Below, piece by piece: positions 16,123-24,242 of a stretch of 64,000 nucleotides of DNA; position 1 is the stretch's first letter; the number at the start of each line of letters is the position of its first letter. Position numbers and translations under genes: made by a program. The notes under the pieces are model-generated. The model was not told the DNA's origin and searched no databases. It was given only the letters and a program-made list of their open reading frames with translations. Source of the DNA: a bacterium (GTDB lineage Bacteria; Armatimonadota; Fimbriimonadia; Fimbriimonadales; Fimbriimonadaceae); the NCBI GenBank assembly GCA_027483535.1, contig JAIXUN010000002.1, forward strand, positions 1,302,001 to 1,366,000, read 5' to 3'.

Positions 16123-17008
16123 GGTTCATTTCTCTCGCTAGTTCCACCGCGCCACGTAAAGGCGGCTTGGTGAGCTTTGCGATTTGCAGGTGTCGCTTCG
16201 GAAGGTATCCGGCTAGCTTTTCCTCAAGAGTGATCTTGAAGTGGTTGCCCGCTTTCCAGACTCCGCCACTCAAAGTGATTCGTACCTCTTCTTGGTCGGT
16301 GTGATGTTGAAGGATGTGCCCGACGATCACTTTGGCAAGTGCATCCATGTTGCGCTCAATGCTTTGGAGGGCGTAGTCGTGCCCCATCGCGGCATCGTTG
16401 CCAACCGCCCGGGCCAACTTCGCAAGCACTGTCGCTGGACTCGGACCCCGATAAACCGCCGCAACGATATCTGGTTCTTCTAAAGACCCAAAAACTTCCT
16501 GCACGGTGTTTACAAGATACGGAGAGGCTTCGGTTCTCCGGTTCAAGAATTGCACCAGGGCGTCGCGACCAAAGTAGAAGCCGCTTCCTTCATCGCCAAG
16601 AATGTAGCCCCGCCCGCCGCTCTTAACGATCTTTCCACCGGAGCGAGAACACACAAGCGATCCCGTGCCCGCGATGACGCAAAGGTCGGTTCCGGGTGCC
16701 GCGTAGAGAGCGGCGGTGTAGTCCGGTTCGGCGCGCAACTCTGCCGATGGAAAAAACTCTCTCAAAAGACCAATCGCCTTCTCTCGAATCTGCTCGTTGA
16801 TCAGCCCGGCGAAACAGCCGCATACGAAATCGGGCTCGGGGCAGTCTTTGATCGCGTGAGCCAGATTGCGTCGAATCCGACTTTCTGGCGTACTTACAAG
16901 GTTCGCGGCACCGCTCTGACCTTGATAGAGAATATCATCAGGTTCGGAACCGACGGCAAGAACTCGACTCGAGGAACCCCCGCAATCTAGGCCAACAAAC
17001 ACCGCCAT
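16112..17008 (-). CDS. N-acetyl amino-sugar kinase, BadF/BadG/BcrA/BcrD ATPase family
   Basis: A 298-residue ASKHA-fold kinase. The phosphate-1 motif is FVGLDCGGSSSR, phosphate-2 is VIAGTGSLVCS, and the GGRGYILGDEGSGFYFGR motif marks the GlcNAc kinase/MurK branch of the BadF family. Its overlap with murQ suggests it phosphorylates MurNAc and/or GlcNAc from wall turnover, giving MurNAc-6-P for MurQ, as MurK does in Clostridium. The start is ATG 17008 with TTGGA before it. The substrate is inferred from context; the family is clear. Confidence 0.85.
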   Translation of the reverse strand: MAVFVGLDCGGSSSRVLAVGSEPDDILYQGQSGAANLVSTPESRIRRNLAHAIKDCPEPDFVCGCFAGLINEQIREKAIGLLREFFPSAELRAEPDYTAALYAAPGTDLCVIAGTGSLVCSRSGGKIVKSGGRGYILGDEGSGFYFGRDALVQFLNRRTEASPYLVNTVQEVFGSLEEPDIVAAVYRGPSPATVLAKLARAVGNDAAMGHDYALQSIERNMDALAKVIVGHILQHHTDQEEVRITLSGGVWKAGNHFKITLEEKLAGYLPKRHLQIAKLTKPPLRGAVELAREMNHGN

Positions 17009-17019
17009 TCCAACTCGAT

Positions 17020-18849
17020 ATGATACCGTCCGAGAATCTGAGAGACCGAGCGTGTAGGACCTATCTCTGGGTCCGAATTCTTTCTATTCTCACCCTCATC
17101 CTCACCGCCACAATCGTCAACGGTGCCGAGAAAAAGCGTTTTGGACTCGTTCTTATCGCTCCAACGGCCGCCGGGACCCCCAACATCGCTCTCAACGCGC
17201 GTCACCCCTTGTGGGTGAAATGGCCCCCTGTAAACGACCGTTCCGGCACCGAGCACATGCTGATGATACGTCTGGGGAGGCTCCTCGATGTCTCCGAAGG
17301 GCTGTTCAACGTTCGCGAAGAGAACCCACCCACCAATCCGCTTTTTCCCTATCGCCCCCTTTTGCCCGAGCGTCTGGAGCAGGTTCTGAAGTTTGGGAGG
17401 AGCGAGCACCCCGCACGTCCTCGGACGCCTTTCCGGATCAAGACTTCAGTAGCAGAGGCGGGTAGTCGCACCACGCTCAACCGACTCCTCTTGCCGTTGA
17501 CCCTTGGTGAGTCAGGCCCGGATGGTAGTGCTGGGGAAGTCTGGGTCACCGAAGCGAAGAGTTGGGATGCGGTGGCGCGCGACGCGGCTCCCCTCGATCG
17601 GGTCATGGTGCTGGAATACCCTCCCCTTCAAAGTCGAGACCACTCGCGAGCGTGGCTTTGGAAGGGTTTTTCATTCGGCAATTCCGCGAATCTGAAGGAC
17701 GTCCCCATGCTGCAGGGCTCTCTGCCGGGTCTCCTCACGCCCGAGATTCTCCTGACACTTCTGGTCGAACCCGAACGGATGCCCACCGAACCCCTCCAGG
17801 CGGGTCCAGACGATGATCCTTCGATTTGGGTGCAGTTCTTGGCGGAGCGCGGCAAACAGCTCACGACGGGGATGCTCGTCTTCTGGGCCATTGCGACCCT
17901 GATCGGTTTTGTTCTTGTCGCAAAAGAGGTTGCAGGCGGCATCGCCGTCGGTCTACTTACCTGGGCAGCCGCTTTACCCGTCGTTACCTTCTTGGGGAGC
18001 CAAGCCCACCATTTGGTCGAGGTTCCCACGATCCCTCTCATCATTGGAGTGCTAACGGTTCTGCTTGTTGGCGGGGTCGCGATTCTACTCCACAAATCGA
18101 AGCTGCTCACCCGGCCCAGCGAGGATGGAATCTTGGCAGCAACGTTTTGGCTCGGATGGATCGGAACCGGCGGCATGCTGCTTTCCGATCCCGTGTTTTC
18201 CCTCTTCTCTCCAGCGGCAAGACCATGGTCGGTACCTTGGCCGAGCGAGTTCACCGCCGCCATGGTGGGCTACTCGTGCCTGATTCCGCTTTCGCGGCCC
18301 GTTTGGTCCCCAACAAGGTTGGGCGCCGCCATCGTGCTTGGTGGAGTTGTGCTAGCCAAGTTGGCGGGCATCTACTCGCAGTCCCCCGTCCATCTAGCGA
18401 CCATTTGCGCCTTTACGATCCTTGCTTGGCTGTGTGCGACGGGCATTCGGATTCAGCCCACCCTTTTTGTGTTGGTAGCAAACCCATTTGTCCTTTTCCA
18501 GCTAACTCAAGGGCAGTGGACAATCTCAAAGTTCGGAGCGCAACTTGCTGCGACTCCAGAACGCGCAACCGATTTCTTTACGGTTGTTCCCGGATTAGGA
18601 GCTTGGAGCGTGCTCCTTGTTGTTTGCGTCCTGGCCGGACTGGCACTCTTCTCCAGTGCCTACTCGGGTTACCGATTGAGACGGACGGCCTTTGGTCGTG
18701 CAAATCTTAGATGGGTTCAAACAACCTTTCTCGCGCTCGTGGGGCTGACTCTTACCGAGCCAAGTTGGATCGGGCTCGGAGGAACGTTCCTGATGGTTAC
18801 GGTTCCTCCGATTCTCGCCCTAGGCGCCCACGAACCTGAACTGTTCTAA
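17020..18849 (+). CDS. Large membrane protein of unknown function
   Basis: A 609-residue protein with a probable signal/first helix (LSILTLILTATIVNGA, about 20-35). A soluble extracytoplasmic region of about 250 residues follows, rich in Pro and charged residues. From about 285 onward there are roughly nine or ten membrane helices, for example GMLVFWAIATLIGFVLV and AGGIAVGLLTWAAALPVVTF. The first half has a fragment LIAPTAAGTPNI and ESGPDGSAGEVWV but no motif I can assign. It is divergent from the kinase gene, with only 11 bases between the starts. No function is proposed. Confidence 0.65.
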   Translation: MIPSENLRDRACRTYLWVRILSILTLILTATIVNGAEKKRFGLVLIAPTAAGTPNIALNARHPLWVKWPPVNDRSGTEHMLMIRLGRLLDVSEGLFNVREENPPTNPLFPYRPLLPERLEQVLKFGRSEHPARPRTPFRIKTSVAEAGSRTTLNRLLLPLTLGESGPDGSAGEVWVTEAKSWDAVARDAAPLDRVMVLEYPPLQSRDHSRAWLWKGFSFGNSANLKDVPMLQGSLPGLLTPEILLTLLVEPERMPTEPLQAGPDDDPSIWVQFLAERGKQLTTGMLVFWAIATLIGFVLVAKEVAGGIAVGLLTWAAALPVVTFLGSQAHHLVEVPTIPLIIGVLTVLLVGGVAILLHKSKLLTRPSEDGILAATFWLGWIGTGGMLLSDPVFSLFSPAARPWSVPWPSEFTAAMVGYSCLIPLSRPVWSPTRLGAAIVLGGVVLAKLAGIYSQSPVHLATICAFTILAWLCATGIRIQPTLFVLVANPFVLFQLTQGQWTISKFGAQLAATPERATDFFTVVPGLGAWSVLLVVCVLAGLALFSSAYSGYRLRRTAFGRANLRWVQTTFLALVGLTLTEPSWIGLGGTFLMVTVPPILALGAHEPELF

Positions 18850-18857
18850 TTGGGGCG

Positions 18858-20549
18858 CTAGAACTTCAAGTACTGCTGAAGGTTCGCGCGTTGCTCCGGA
18901 GTGGCAAATGGACTCACCTGAATCCGGTAATCCCCTGCTACATATCGCCGACCCGCGATCGTGAGGGATAGCTCCTCCGAGCCTCGGCGGACCTGTAGCA
19001 CCATATCGTCCCCTTTCGCCGTACCCGAAACGATCTGATCTCCCGGCTTGAGCCCAGAGTCCTTGATCGAGGGGCCAATCGAAAGCACCTTCGACTCTAA
19101 GTCCAGCGTGAACCAGGGGTCGAGATAAGACTTTCCAGGCTCGATCAAACGCAGTCCAAAGTGTTCCAGCACCGAGTAATCCAACTCTTCGGGAGTCTCG
19201 ATCATGCTGTTCAGCTTCTTCGTGAGGTTCACCCCTGCGATCTCATTGATTGCGGTGACGAGCTGCTTTTCGCTGAACCCTGAATTCGGGAGTCGATGCT
19301 CTTTGTAGAGCTTTCGGAAAAGATCATCGAGGGAGCGAGTCCCCTTGGAAGCCCGGCGAATCTCTAGATCCAGCAGGAATCCCATGACGAGCCCTTTGTT
19401 GTAGTAGGACAGGTCATCGACGCCGAATCCGCCATTCTCCCAAGCTTTCCGACCCGCGTCGGCAACGGAGAGCTTCAGGCGAGTTTTGCTCATCTGAAGC
19501 GTTTCAATCTCGTTTGCCATCTCTTCGATGAGCCACGAAGCGGGGCGGAGTCCGGACTGGTAGGTGTGGACCTTCGCGTAGTAGTCGGTCACGCCTTCTG
19601 CGAACCACAGAGAGCCTGTTCGGACGGGTTGGGTGTAGTCAAAGGGTCCAAGCACATCGGGACGAATCTGTTTTACGTTCCAGGTGTGGAAGAACTCGTG
19701 GGCGATCAGGTCATCCATGCCGAGCACTTGCGCATTCGGTGTTGCCAGAACGGTGCTCGCCCGGTGTTCGAGCCCGCCTCCAAAGTCCCCGACTTCGAGG
19801 TGGACAATGTAGACGTATCGCTTGAACGGGTACTCCCCAAACATCTTTTTCGCGGGAATGGAGAGCTTGCGGAACCTTTCCGTTTCTTCATCGACCAGGC
19901 AACGAATACGCTCCCCAGCGACCCAAATCACTTCGAACGGAGTGCCGTCCACTTGGAACGTCTTGCGAATAAATCGTCCGAGTTGGATCGGGTGGTCGAT
20001 GAACTCATCGTAGTCCGCCGCAGAGTAAACGCCTGCGTTGGAGTCCATTCCCGTGGCGATATCCCAGCCTCCGGGAAGGTTGAAGGTGACTCGATGACTC
20101 TCTTTCTCTCGACCCAGGACGTGGACAAATGCGGCCGGACCGTTCAAAAACGCCGAATACTCTCGCACATGCACGCCAAAGAAACCAAGGCCCGCATCGG
20201 TGCCACGAACGCGATACTGGAACGAGATCGGCGTCTTCTTAGGGTTCTGGACTTCCCACGCCCGCTTCTCGCGGAGGAACGACATCTTAAGCGCTCGCCC
20301 GGATGGGTCCAGCGCACGAACGTCGTACATCGAGTTTTGGTAGTTGAGGATGAAGTAGAAACCGGGGCACCAAGCGGGAATGCGGAAGGTCTCTTTCTCT
20401 TTTGCGTTGGGGAAGGTGACGCCCACTCGCACCGCTCGCGCTGTCGGTTCAACCGCTACTCGGTAATCAATCTGAGCCTGGCTGACGACGGCGAGAAAGG
20501 GAAGAAAGCCGACTAGGGCTCGTTTGACCACATTTGTAAAGAAATTCAT
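18858..20549 (-). CDS. M61 family metallopeptidase with C-terminal PDZ domain
   Basis: A 563-residue secreted zinc peptidase of the M61 (glycyl aminopeptidase) family. It has a signal peptide (RALVGFLPFLAVVSQAQ) and an N-terminal beta-rich domain with IPAWCPGFYFILNYQNSM. The zinc site is His284-Glu285-x-x-His288 in HEFFHTWNVKQIRP, with the third ligand Glu318 in WFAEGVTDYY. The C-terminal part contains a PDZ domain (IGPSIKDSGLKPGDQIVSG). It probably trims peptides in the periplasm. The gene ends 8 bases from the convergent unknown membrane gene, with no visible terminator between them. Confidence 0.88.
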   Translation of the reverse strand: MNFFTNVVKRALVGFLPFLAVVSQAQIDYRVAVEPTARAVRVGVTFPNAKEKETFRIPAWCPGFYFILNYQNSMYDVRALDPSGRALKMSFLREKRAWEVQNPKKTPISFQYRVRGTDAGLGFFGVHVREYSAFLNGPAAFVHVLGREKESHRVTFNLPGGWDIATGMDSNAGVYSAADYDEFIDHPIQLGRFIRKTFQVDGTPFEVIWVAGERIRCLVDEETERFRKLSIPAKKMFGEYPFKRYVYIVHLEVGDFGGGLEHRASTVLATPNAQVLGMDDLIAHEFFHTWNVKQIRPDVLGPFDYTQPVRTGSLWFAEGVTDYYAKVHTYQSGLRPASWLIEEMANEIETLQMSKTRLKLSVADAGRKAWENGGFGVDDLSYYNKGLVMGFLLDLEIRRASKGTRSLDDLFRKLYKEHRLPNSGFSEKQLVTAINEIAGVNLTKKLNSMIETPEELDYSVLEHFGLRLIEPGKSYLDPWFTLDLESKVLSIGPSIKDSGLKPGDQIVSGTAKGDDMVLQVRRGSEELSLTIAGRRYVAGDYRIQVSPFATPEQRANLQQYLKF

Positions 20550-20615
20550 AGGGCGACGCTATCGGGGATGGTTCAGAAATACATACGTTCCAACAGGGGG
20601 TGGGTTATCCCGGCA

Positions 20616-21368
20616 TTAAAAGCCGGCTTGCGACAAAAGCGCGCCTAGCACGGGTCTGGCGCGAGCGAGTTGCTCATCGTCAAACTGACCTTCAAGGCTC
20701 ATCTTTCCGTCGTAACCAAGCTCCTTGAGGCGCTTGAGGAAGCCGATCACCTGGGCGTCGTCTTCCTGTGGGAGGGTGCGCGCGATGCTGGATAGGTGTA
20801 CGTGAACCGGAAGGTGGGGAAGTTGTGCTTCCCAGAACGCTTTGGAGGGTGTCTCGAGTCCACCTTCTCGCCCATCAAAGTCCCACTCTTTCAGGACGTG
20901 ATAGGCATCGGCGGTGTAACCCAATCCTTCAGCATGAAGCGCAAGCGCGAGCTTGCCAAGATCGGTACCGACATTCGTTTCGGTTCGATTGAGCGACTCG
21001 GGTACGAGCGGAAGGTGCGGAAACGCCTCTTGCATGGCTTTGACGATGCTGACAAAGGACGCAAGGCCAACTTCGGGACCTTCGGGGTGCTTTCGCTGTC
21101 CACCGCTTCCGATAACCATCAACTCGGCATATACAGCCGCGGCGCAAACTCCGACGATCTCCACGTGCTCGACGGGGTCAAACGACCCGTCATAAATGTT
21201 GACGCCTCCCGGGAAGAAGAGATTGGTCGCCTCAACGTCGGCCGTGACGTACGGCGCAGGGGACCAGCCCTCCTCGCGCATCGGGGCGGCAGCGACTTCG
21301 ATGTAATCGAAGCCTGCCGACTTCCACTTTTCCGACTGATCAATAGACGTACAGGCTCCGAATCGCAT
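20616..21368 (-). CDS. Sugar phosphate isomerase/epimerase-like TIM-barrel protein
   Basis: A 250-residue protein of the xylose-isomerase-like TIM-barrel superfamily (AP endonuclease 2 fold). Supporting segments are FGACTSIDQSEKWKSAGFDY at the N-terminus, VIGSGGQRKHPEG, LVPESLNRTETN with the metal-ligand Glu, YTADAYHVLKE with Asp/His, and VHVHLSSIARTLP. A late MSLEGQF supplies another Glu. These residues fit a divalent-metal site. The substrate is unknown; such proteins act on sugars, inositols or hydroxypyruvate. Start 21368 (MRFGACTS) is chosen over 21434, which lies inside the upstream ATPase gene; the gap to that gene is 11 bases. Confidence 0.75.
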   Translation of the reverse strand: MRFGACTSIDQSEKWKSAGFDYIEVAAAPMREEGWSPAPYVTADVEATNLFFPGGVNIYDGSFDPVEHVEIVGVCAAAVYAELMVIGSGGQRKHPEGPEVGLASFVSIVKAMQEAFPHLPLVPESLNRTETNVGTDLGKLALALHAEGLGYTADAYHVLKEWDFDGREGGLETPSKAFWEAQLPHLPVHVHLSSIARTLPQEDDAQVIGFLKRLKELGYDGKMSLEGQFDDEQLARARPVLGALLSQAGF

Positions 21369-21379
21369 ACGGCGTAAGC

Positions 21380-22669
21380 CTACTTGATTGCCGCGCTGTG
21401 AACGGCTCGTACCACTTCGTCCGGACTGGTCCAACCCGCCATTGCCTTGGCCCGACCATCGTCGAGCATGGTTCGGAATCCTTGCCGGTGCGCCGCCTTT
21501 GCCAGCGACTCATGATCGTGGCTGGAAGCGATCGCAGCGCGGAATTCAGGAGTGCCAAGCGCAAGTTCAAAGATGCCAACACGACCCTTGTATCCGGATC
21601 CTCGGCAATCTGGGCAGCCCTTTCCAACCATGAACTTGCCATTCGCAAGGTCGGCTCGGGTGAGCTTGAGCTGGTCGATCTCGTCCTGGGTGGGCTGGTA
21701 AGGCACACGGCACTTGTAGCAGGTGAGACGAACCAGTCGCTGAGCGAGGATTGCGACGGTAACACCGGAGATGAGGTAGCGCTCGGCGTTCATGTCCACC
21801 ATCCGGCTGATGGTTTCCAGTGCGTTGTTCGTGTGCAAGGTCGAGAGGACCAAGTGTCCGGTGAGTCCCGCTTGGATACCGATCGAGAGCGACTCGGGGT
21901 CGCGCATCTCACCGACCAGCATGACGTCGGGGTCTTGTCGCAGGAACGATCGCATGACCCGGCTGAATCCGACACGCTCCGAAACCTGCACTTGGCAGAT
22001 GTTCTTGTCGTATTCGTACTCGATCGGGTCTTCAACCGTGACGACGTTTCTAGTCAAAGCGTCGATCTGGTTGATGGAAGCGTAAAGAGTGGACGTCTTT
22101 CCGGAACCCGTAGGGCCGGTGACAAGAATCAGACCGTAAGGCGCCTTGATCGCCCGTCTCCACTTGGAAAGGACGTCTCGTGGCATTCCCAGCTTGGTGA
22201 GGTCGACTTTCATCGCTGCTGGGTCGAGAATCCGCATAACGATCTTCTCGCCGTTCAGAGAGGGAAGACAAGAAGCACGGCAACTGAGGCGACGCCCCAT
22301 GTACTCCATCTCAATTCGCCCGTCTTGAGGCTCGCGCTGCTCGTCGATCCTCATGCCTGCCGACAACTTCAAACGAGCCAGAACGTTGGATGCTTGCTCC
22401 GAAGGCAGGGAACCAACGGTGTGGAGCACGCCATCTTGGCGGTACCGAATGCGTAATTGCTCGCGTTCGGGCTGCAGGTGGATGTCGCTGGTCCTTGTTT
22501 CCAGCGCATTCATCATGATGTTATCCACGATGCCCACCGCGATCGATTGATCGCTATTGCCGCCCATTTCGCGAATGTTTGCGCCCTCGCGCAGAATCAG
22601 ACGGAATCGCTTGGCGGCGCCGAAATTCGTTTGTGCGTAGTCGTTAAGCATGTCGGCCTTCTGCATCAT
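21380..22669 (-). CDS. GspE/PilB-type secretion or pilus ATPase
   Basis: A 429-residue hexameric ATPase of the type II secretion/type IV pilus assembly family. Seen are SDIHLQPEREQLRIRYRQDG (N2 domain), Walker A GPTGSGKTSTLYASI, the Asp box VTVEDPIEYEYD, Walker B MLVGEMRDPES, the His box GHLVLSTLHTNNA, and the four-Cys zinc site CYKC...CPDCRGSGYKGR typical of PilB/GspE and absent from PilT. The N-terminal GspE-N1 domain is missing, so it is shorter than PilB (about 570). No pilin or secretin gene is adjacent. Start 22669 is used; ATG 22651 after AAGG and a TATGAT box is an alternative. Confidence 0.88.
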   Translation of the reverse strand: MMQKADMLNDYAQTNFGAAKRFRLILREGANIREMGGNSDQSIAVGIVDNIMMNALETRTSDIHLQPEREQLRIRYRQDGVLHTVGSLPSEQASNVLARLKLSAGMRIDEQREPQDGRIEMEYMGRRLSCRASCLPSLNGEKIVMRILDPAAMKVDLTKLGMPRDVLSKWRRAIKAPYGLILVTGPTGSGKTSTLYASINQIDALTRNVVTVEDPIEYEYDKNICQVQVSERVGFSRVMRSFLRQDPDVMLVGEMRDPESLSIGIQAGLTGHLVLSTLHTNNALETISRMVDMNAERYLISGVTVAILAQRLVRLTCYKCRVPYQPTQDEIDQLKLTRADLANGKFMVGKGCPDCRGSGYKGRVGIFELALGTPEFRAAIASSHDHESLAKAAHRQGFRTMLDDGRAKAMAGWTSPDEVVRAVHSAAIK

Positions 22670-22674
22670 ACTGT
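22669..22674 (+). promoter_or_regulatory. -10 hexamer for a leaderless-type start, in a divergent gap
   Basis: TACTGT is followed by 6 bases and the ATG at 22681. It overlaps the start codon of the divergent ATPase gene, so the two promoters would interleave in about 20 bases. Confidence 0.4.
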
Positions 22675-22680
22675 GATCCG

Positions 22681-23598
22681 ATGCCGCGCCCCAACCTGTA
22701 TTTGATCGTTACGATCTTGTTTTGGGGCTTCAACTTCATTTCCCTCAAGTTTTTGTTCGAGGACTTCACGCCTCCGGGACTACTTTTCGCCCGCTATTGG
22801 TTCACCTGGCTTTGCTTAATTGGACTGTGCGTGCTCCAAAAGAAGGCTTGGTGGCCGCCCAAAGAAGATCGTGGACGACTGTGGTTCTCTGGATTTCTTT
22901 CGATGGGGTTGTACATGGTGCTCTTCTTCGAAGGCACGAATCTCACCACCCCTGCCGAGGCGGCGATCATCCTCGCGACTTCGCCGATCTTTACGGGTCT
23001 GTTTAGCGTTCTGAAGGGTGATGAGAAACTTTCGAAACTAAGATTGGTAAGCGCCCTGGTTTCGTTTGTTGGTGTGGTCTTGGTGATCCTCGGCCGACCA
23101 CTCTCGGTGGAAGGACACCTGACCGGGAACCTGATTGTGCTTCTCTCTTCGGTGACCTGGGCATGGTCGGTGGTCTCCCTTAAGCCGATGCTCTCGAAGT
23201 ACACGCCAGTCCAGGCATTCACGATGGCCTTTGGTGGCGCCGCGCCCCTCGTGTTCCTGTATGGGCTGGGACCTTTCCTAAAGACTCCGTTCCAACAGAT
23301 CGATATCTACAACTGGGGGCATTTCGTGCAGGTGGTCTTGGGAAGCGGATTGATCGCGTTCGTGTCGTACTACAAAGGGGTGGAGCAACTTGGAACGTCG
23401 CGTGCGGTGATGTACCAGTTCCTTGTACCGCCGCTAACGGTGGGTTATGCGTTCTGGCTGCGAGGAGAGCGCCTTGCTGTGATGCAGTTTTGGGGTTTGG
23501 CAATCATCCTCTCCGCCCTCATTCTGGGGCAACAACAGCAACTCGCCTCGAACCTAAAGCGATCTCTATTCGGTGGGCAAGGCGAAAAGGCCCCGTAG
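22681..23598 (+). CDS. EamA/DMT superfamily transporter
   Basis: A 305-residue integral membrane protein with ten predicted helices in two EamA repeats. The first starts LYLIVTILFWGFNFISLKFL and includes EAAIILATSPIFTGLFSVL; the second starts VLLSSVTWAWSVVSLKPML and includes MYQFLVPPLTVGYAFWLRGE. The family exports metabolites or amino acids; the substrate cannot be told. The start ATG 22681 is set by the TACTGT box 6 bases upstream. grpE follows 26 bases later with its own promoter-like box. Confidence 0.9.
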   Translation: MPRPNLYLIVTILFWGFNFISLKFLFEDFTPPGLLFARYWFTWLCLIGLCVLQKKAWWPPKEDRGRLWFSGFLSMGLYMVLFFEGTNLTTPAEAAIILATSPIFTGLFSVLKGDEKLSKLRLVSALVSFVGVVLVILGRPLSVEGHLTGNLIVLLSSVTWAWSVVSLKPMLSKYTPVQAFTMAFGGAAPLVFLYGLGPFLKTPFQQIDIYNWGHFVQVVLGSGLIAFVSYYKGVEQLGTSRAVMYQFLVPPLTVGYAFWLRGERLAVMQFWGLAIILSALILGQQQQLASNLKRSLFGGQGEKAP

Positions 23599-23605
23599 CC
23601 CTCAT

Positions 23606-23614
23606 TGGTACAAT
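23606..23614 (+). promoter_or_regulatory. Extended -10 candidate for grpE-glmM
   Basis: TGGTACAAT fits TGn plus a TANNNT hexamer. It lies 10 bases before the grpE ATG at 23625, so the transcript would have only a few leader bases, and the GAGGGG between would be largely untranscribed. Confidence 0.4.
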
Positions 23615-23624
23615 AGAGGGGAAA

Positions 23625-24242
23625 ATGAACGACCCTCTGAATGTCGATGTCAATCTTTCGGAGGAGACCTCGGCTCAAGTTTCTGCGGCCGAAAAGACGG
23701 AATCCTCCAACGTGAACGATCCTTCCCAAGCCAACGCTGAAGCTCCCAAAGAGTCGGGAGGCAGCAACCCCGAAGGGCAAGATCTTCGTCCCATCGTAGA
23801 AAAGCTCGCCGGCGAACTGGCTCAAAAGCAAGAAGAGCTTTTGCGAACCATGGCCGACTTCCAAAACTTTCGGAAGAGAACTCAGACCGAAGCGGCTCAA
23901 CTCCGAAAGTTTGCGGCTCAATCGCTTGTCGAGTCCCTGCTGCCAATCCTTGACAACTTCGAGCGGACCCTCCGAGCAGCGGAGTCCGGCGCAACCATGG
24001 AATCCCTCGTCGGAGGAGTTGGCGCTGTCGAAAGGCAATTAAAGAGCATTCTCGAAGCCCAGGGCCTTGAGCGAATCGTGAGCGTGGGGCAGCCTTTCGA
24101 CGCGGAGATTCATGAGGCGCTAGCCGTGGTTGCAACAGAAGATCACGAGCCGGACACCGTGATGGACGAAATCGAAGCGGGTTACCGAATGGGTGATCGA
24201 ATCATCCGACCCGCCAAGGTGCGAGTCGCGGGGCAGCCATGA
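23625..24242 (+). CDS. grpE: Nucleotide exchange factor GrpE
   Basis: A 205-residue co-chaperone that releases ADP from DnaK. An acidic, disordered N-terminal part (about 1-65) leads into a long coiled coil (VEKLAGELAQKQEELLRTMA with DFQNFRKRTQTEAAQLRKF) and a C-terminal beta domain (VSVGQPFDAEIHEALAVV, GYRMGDRIIRPAKVRVA). Start 23625 is chosen by GAGGGG and the normal family length; the frame is open further back into the transporter gene. dnaK and dnaJ are not here; instead grpE overlaps glmM by four bases (ATGA). Confidence 0.95.
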   Translation: MNDPLNVDVNLSEETSAQVSAAEKTESSNVNDPSQANAEAPKESGGSNPEGQDLRPIVEKLAGELAQKQEELLRTMADFQNFRKRTQTEAAQLRKFAAQSLVESLLPILDNFERTLRAAESGATMESLVGGVGAVERQLKSILEAQGLERIVSVGQPFDAEIHEALAVVATEDHEPDTVMDEIEAGYRMGDRIIRPAKVRVAGQP

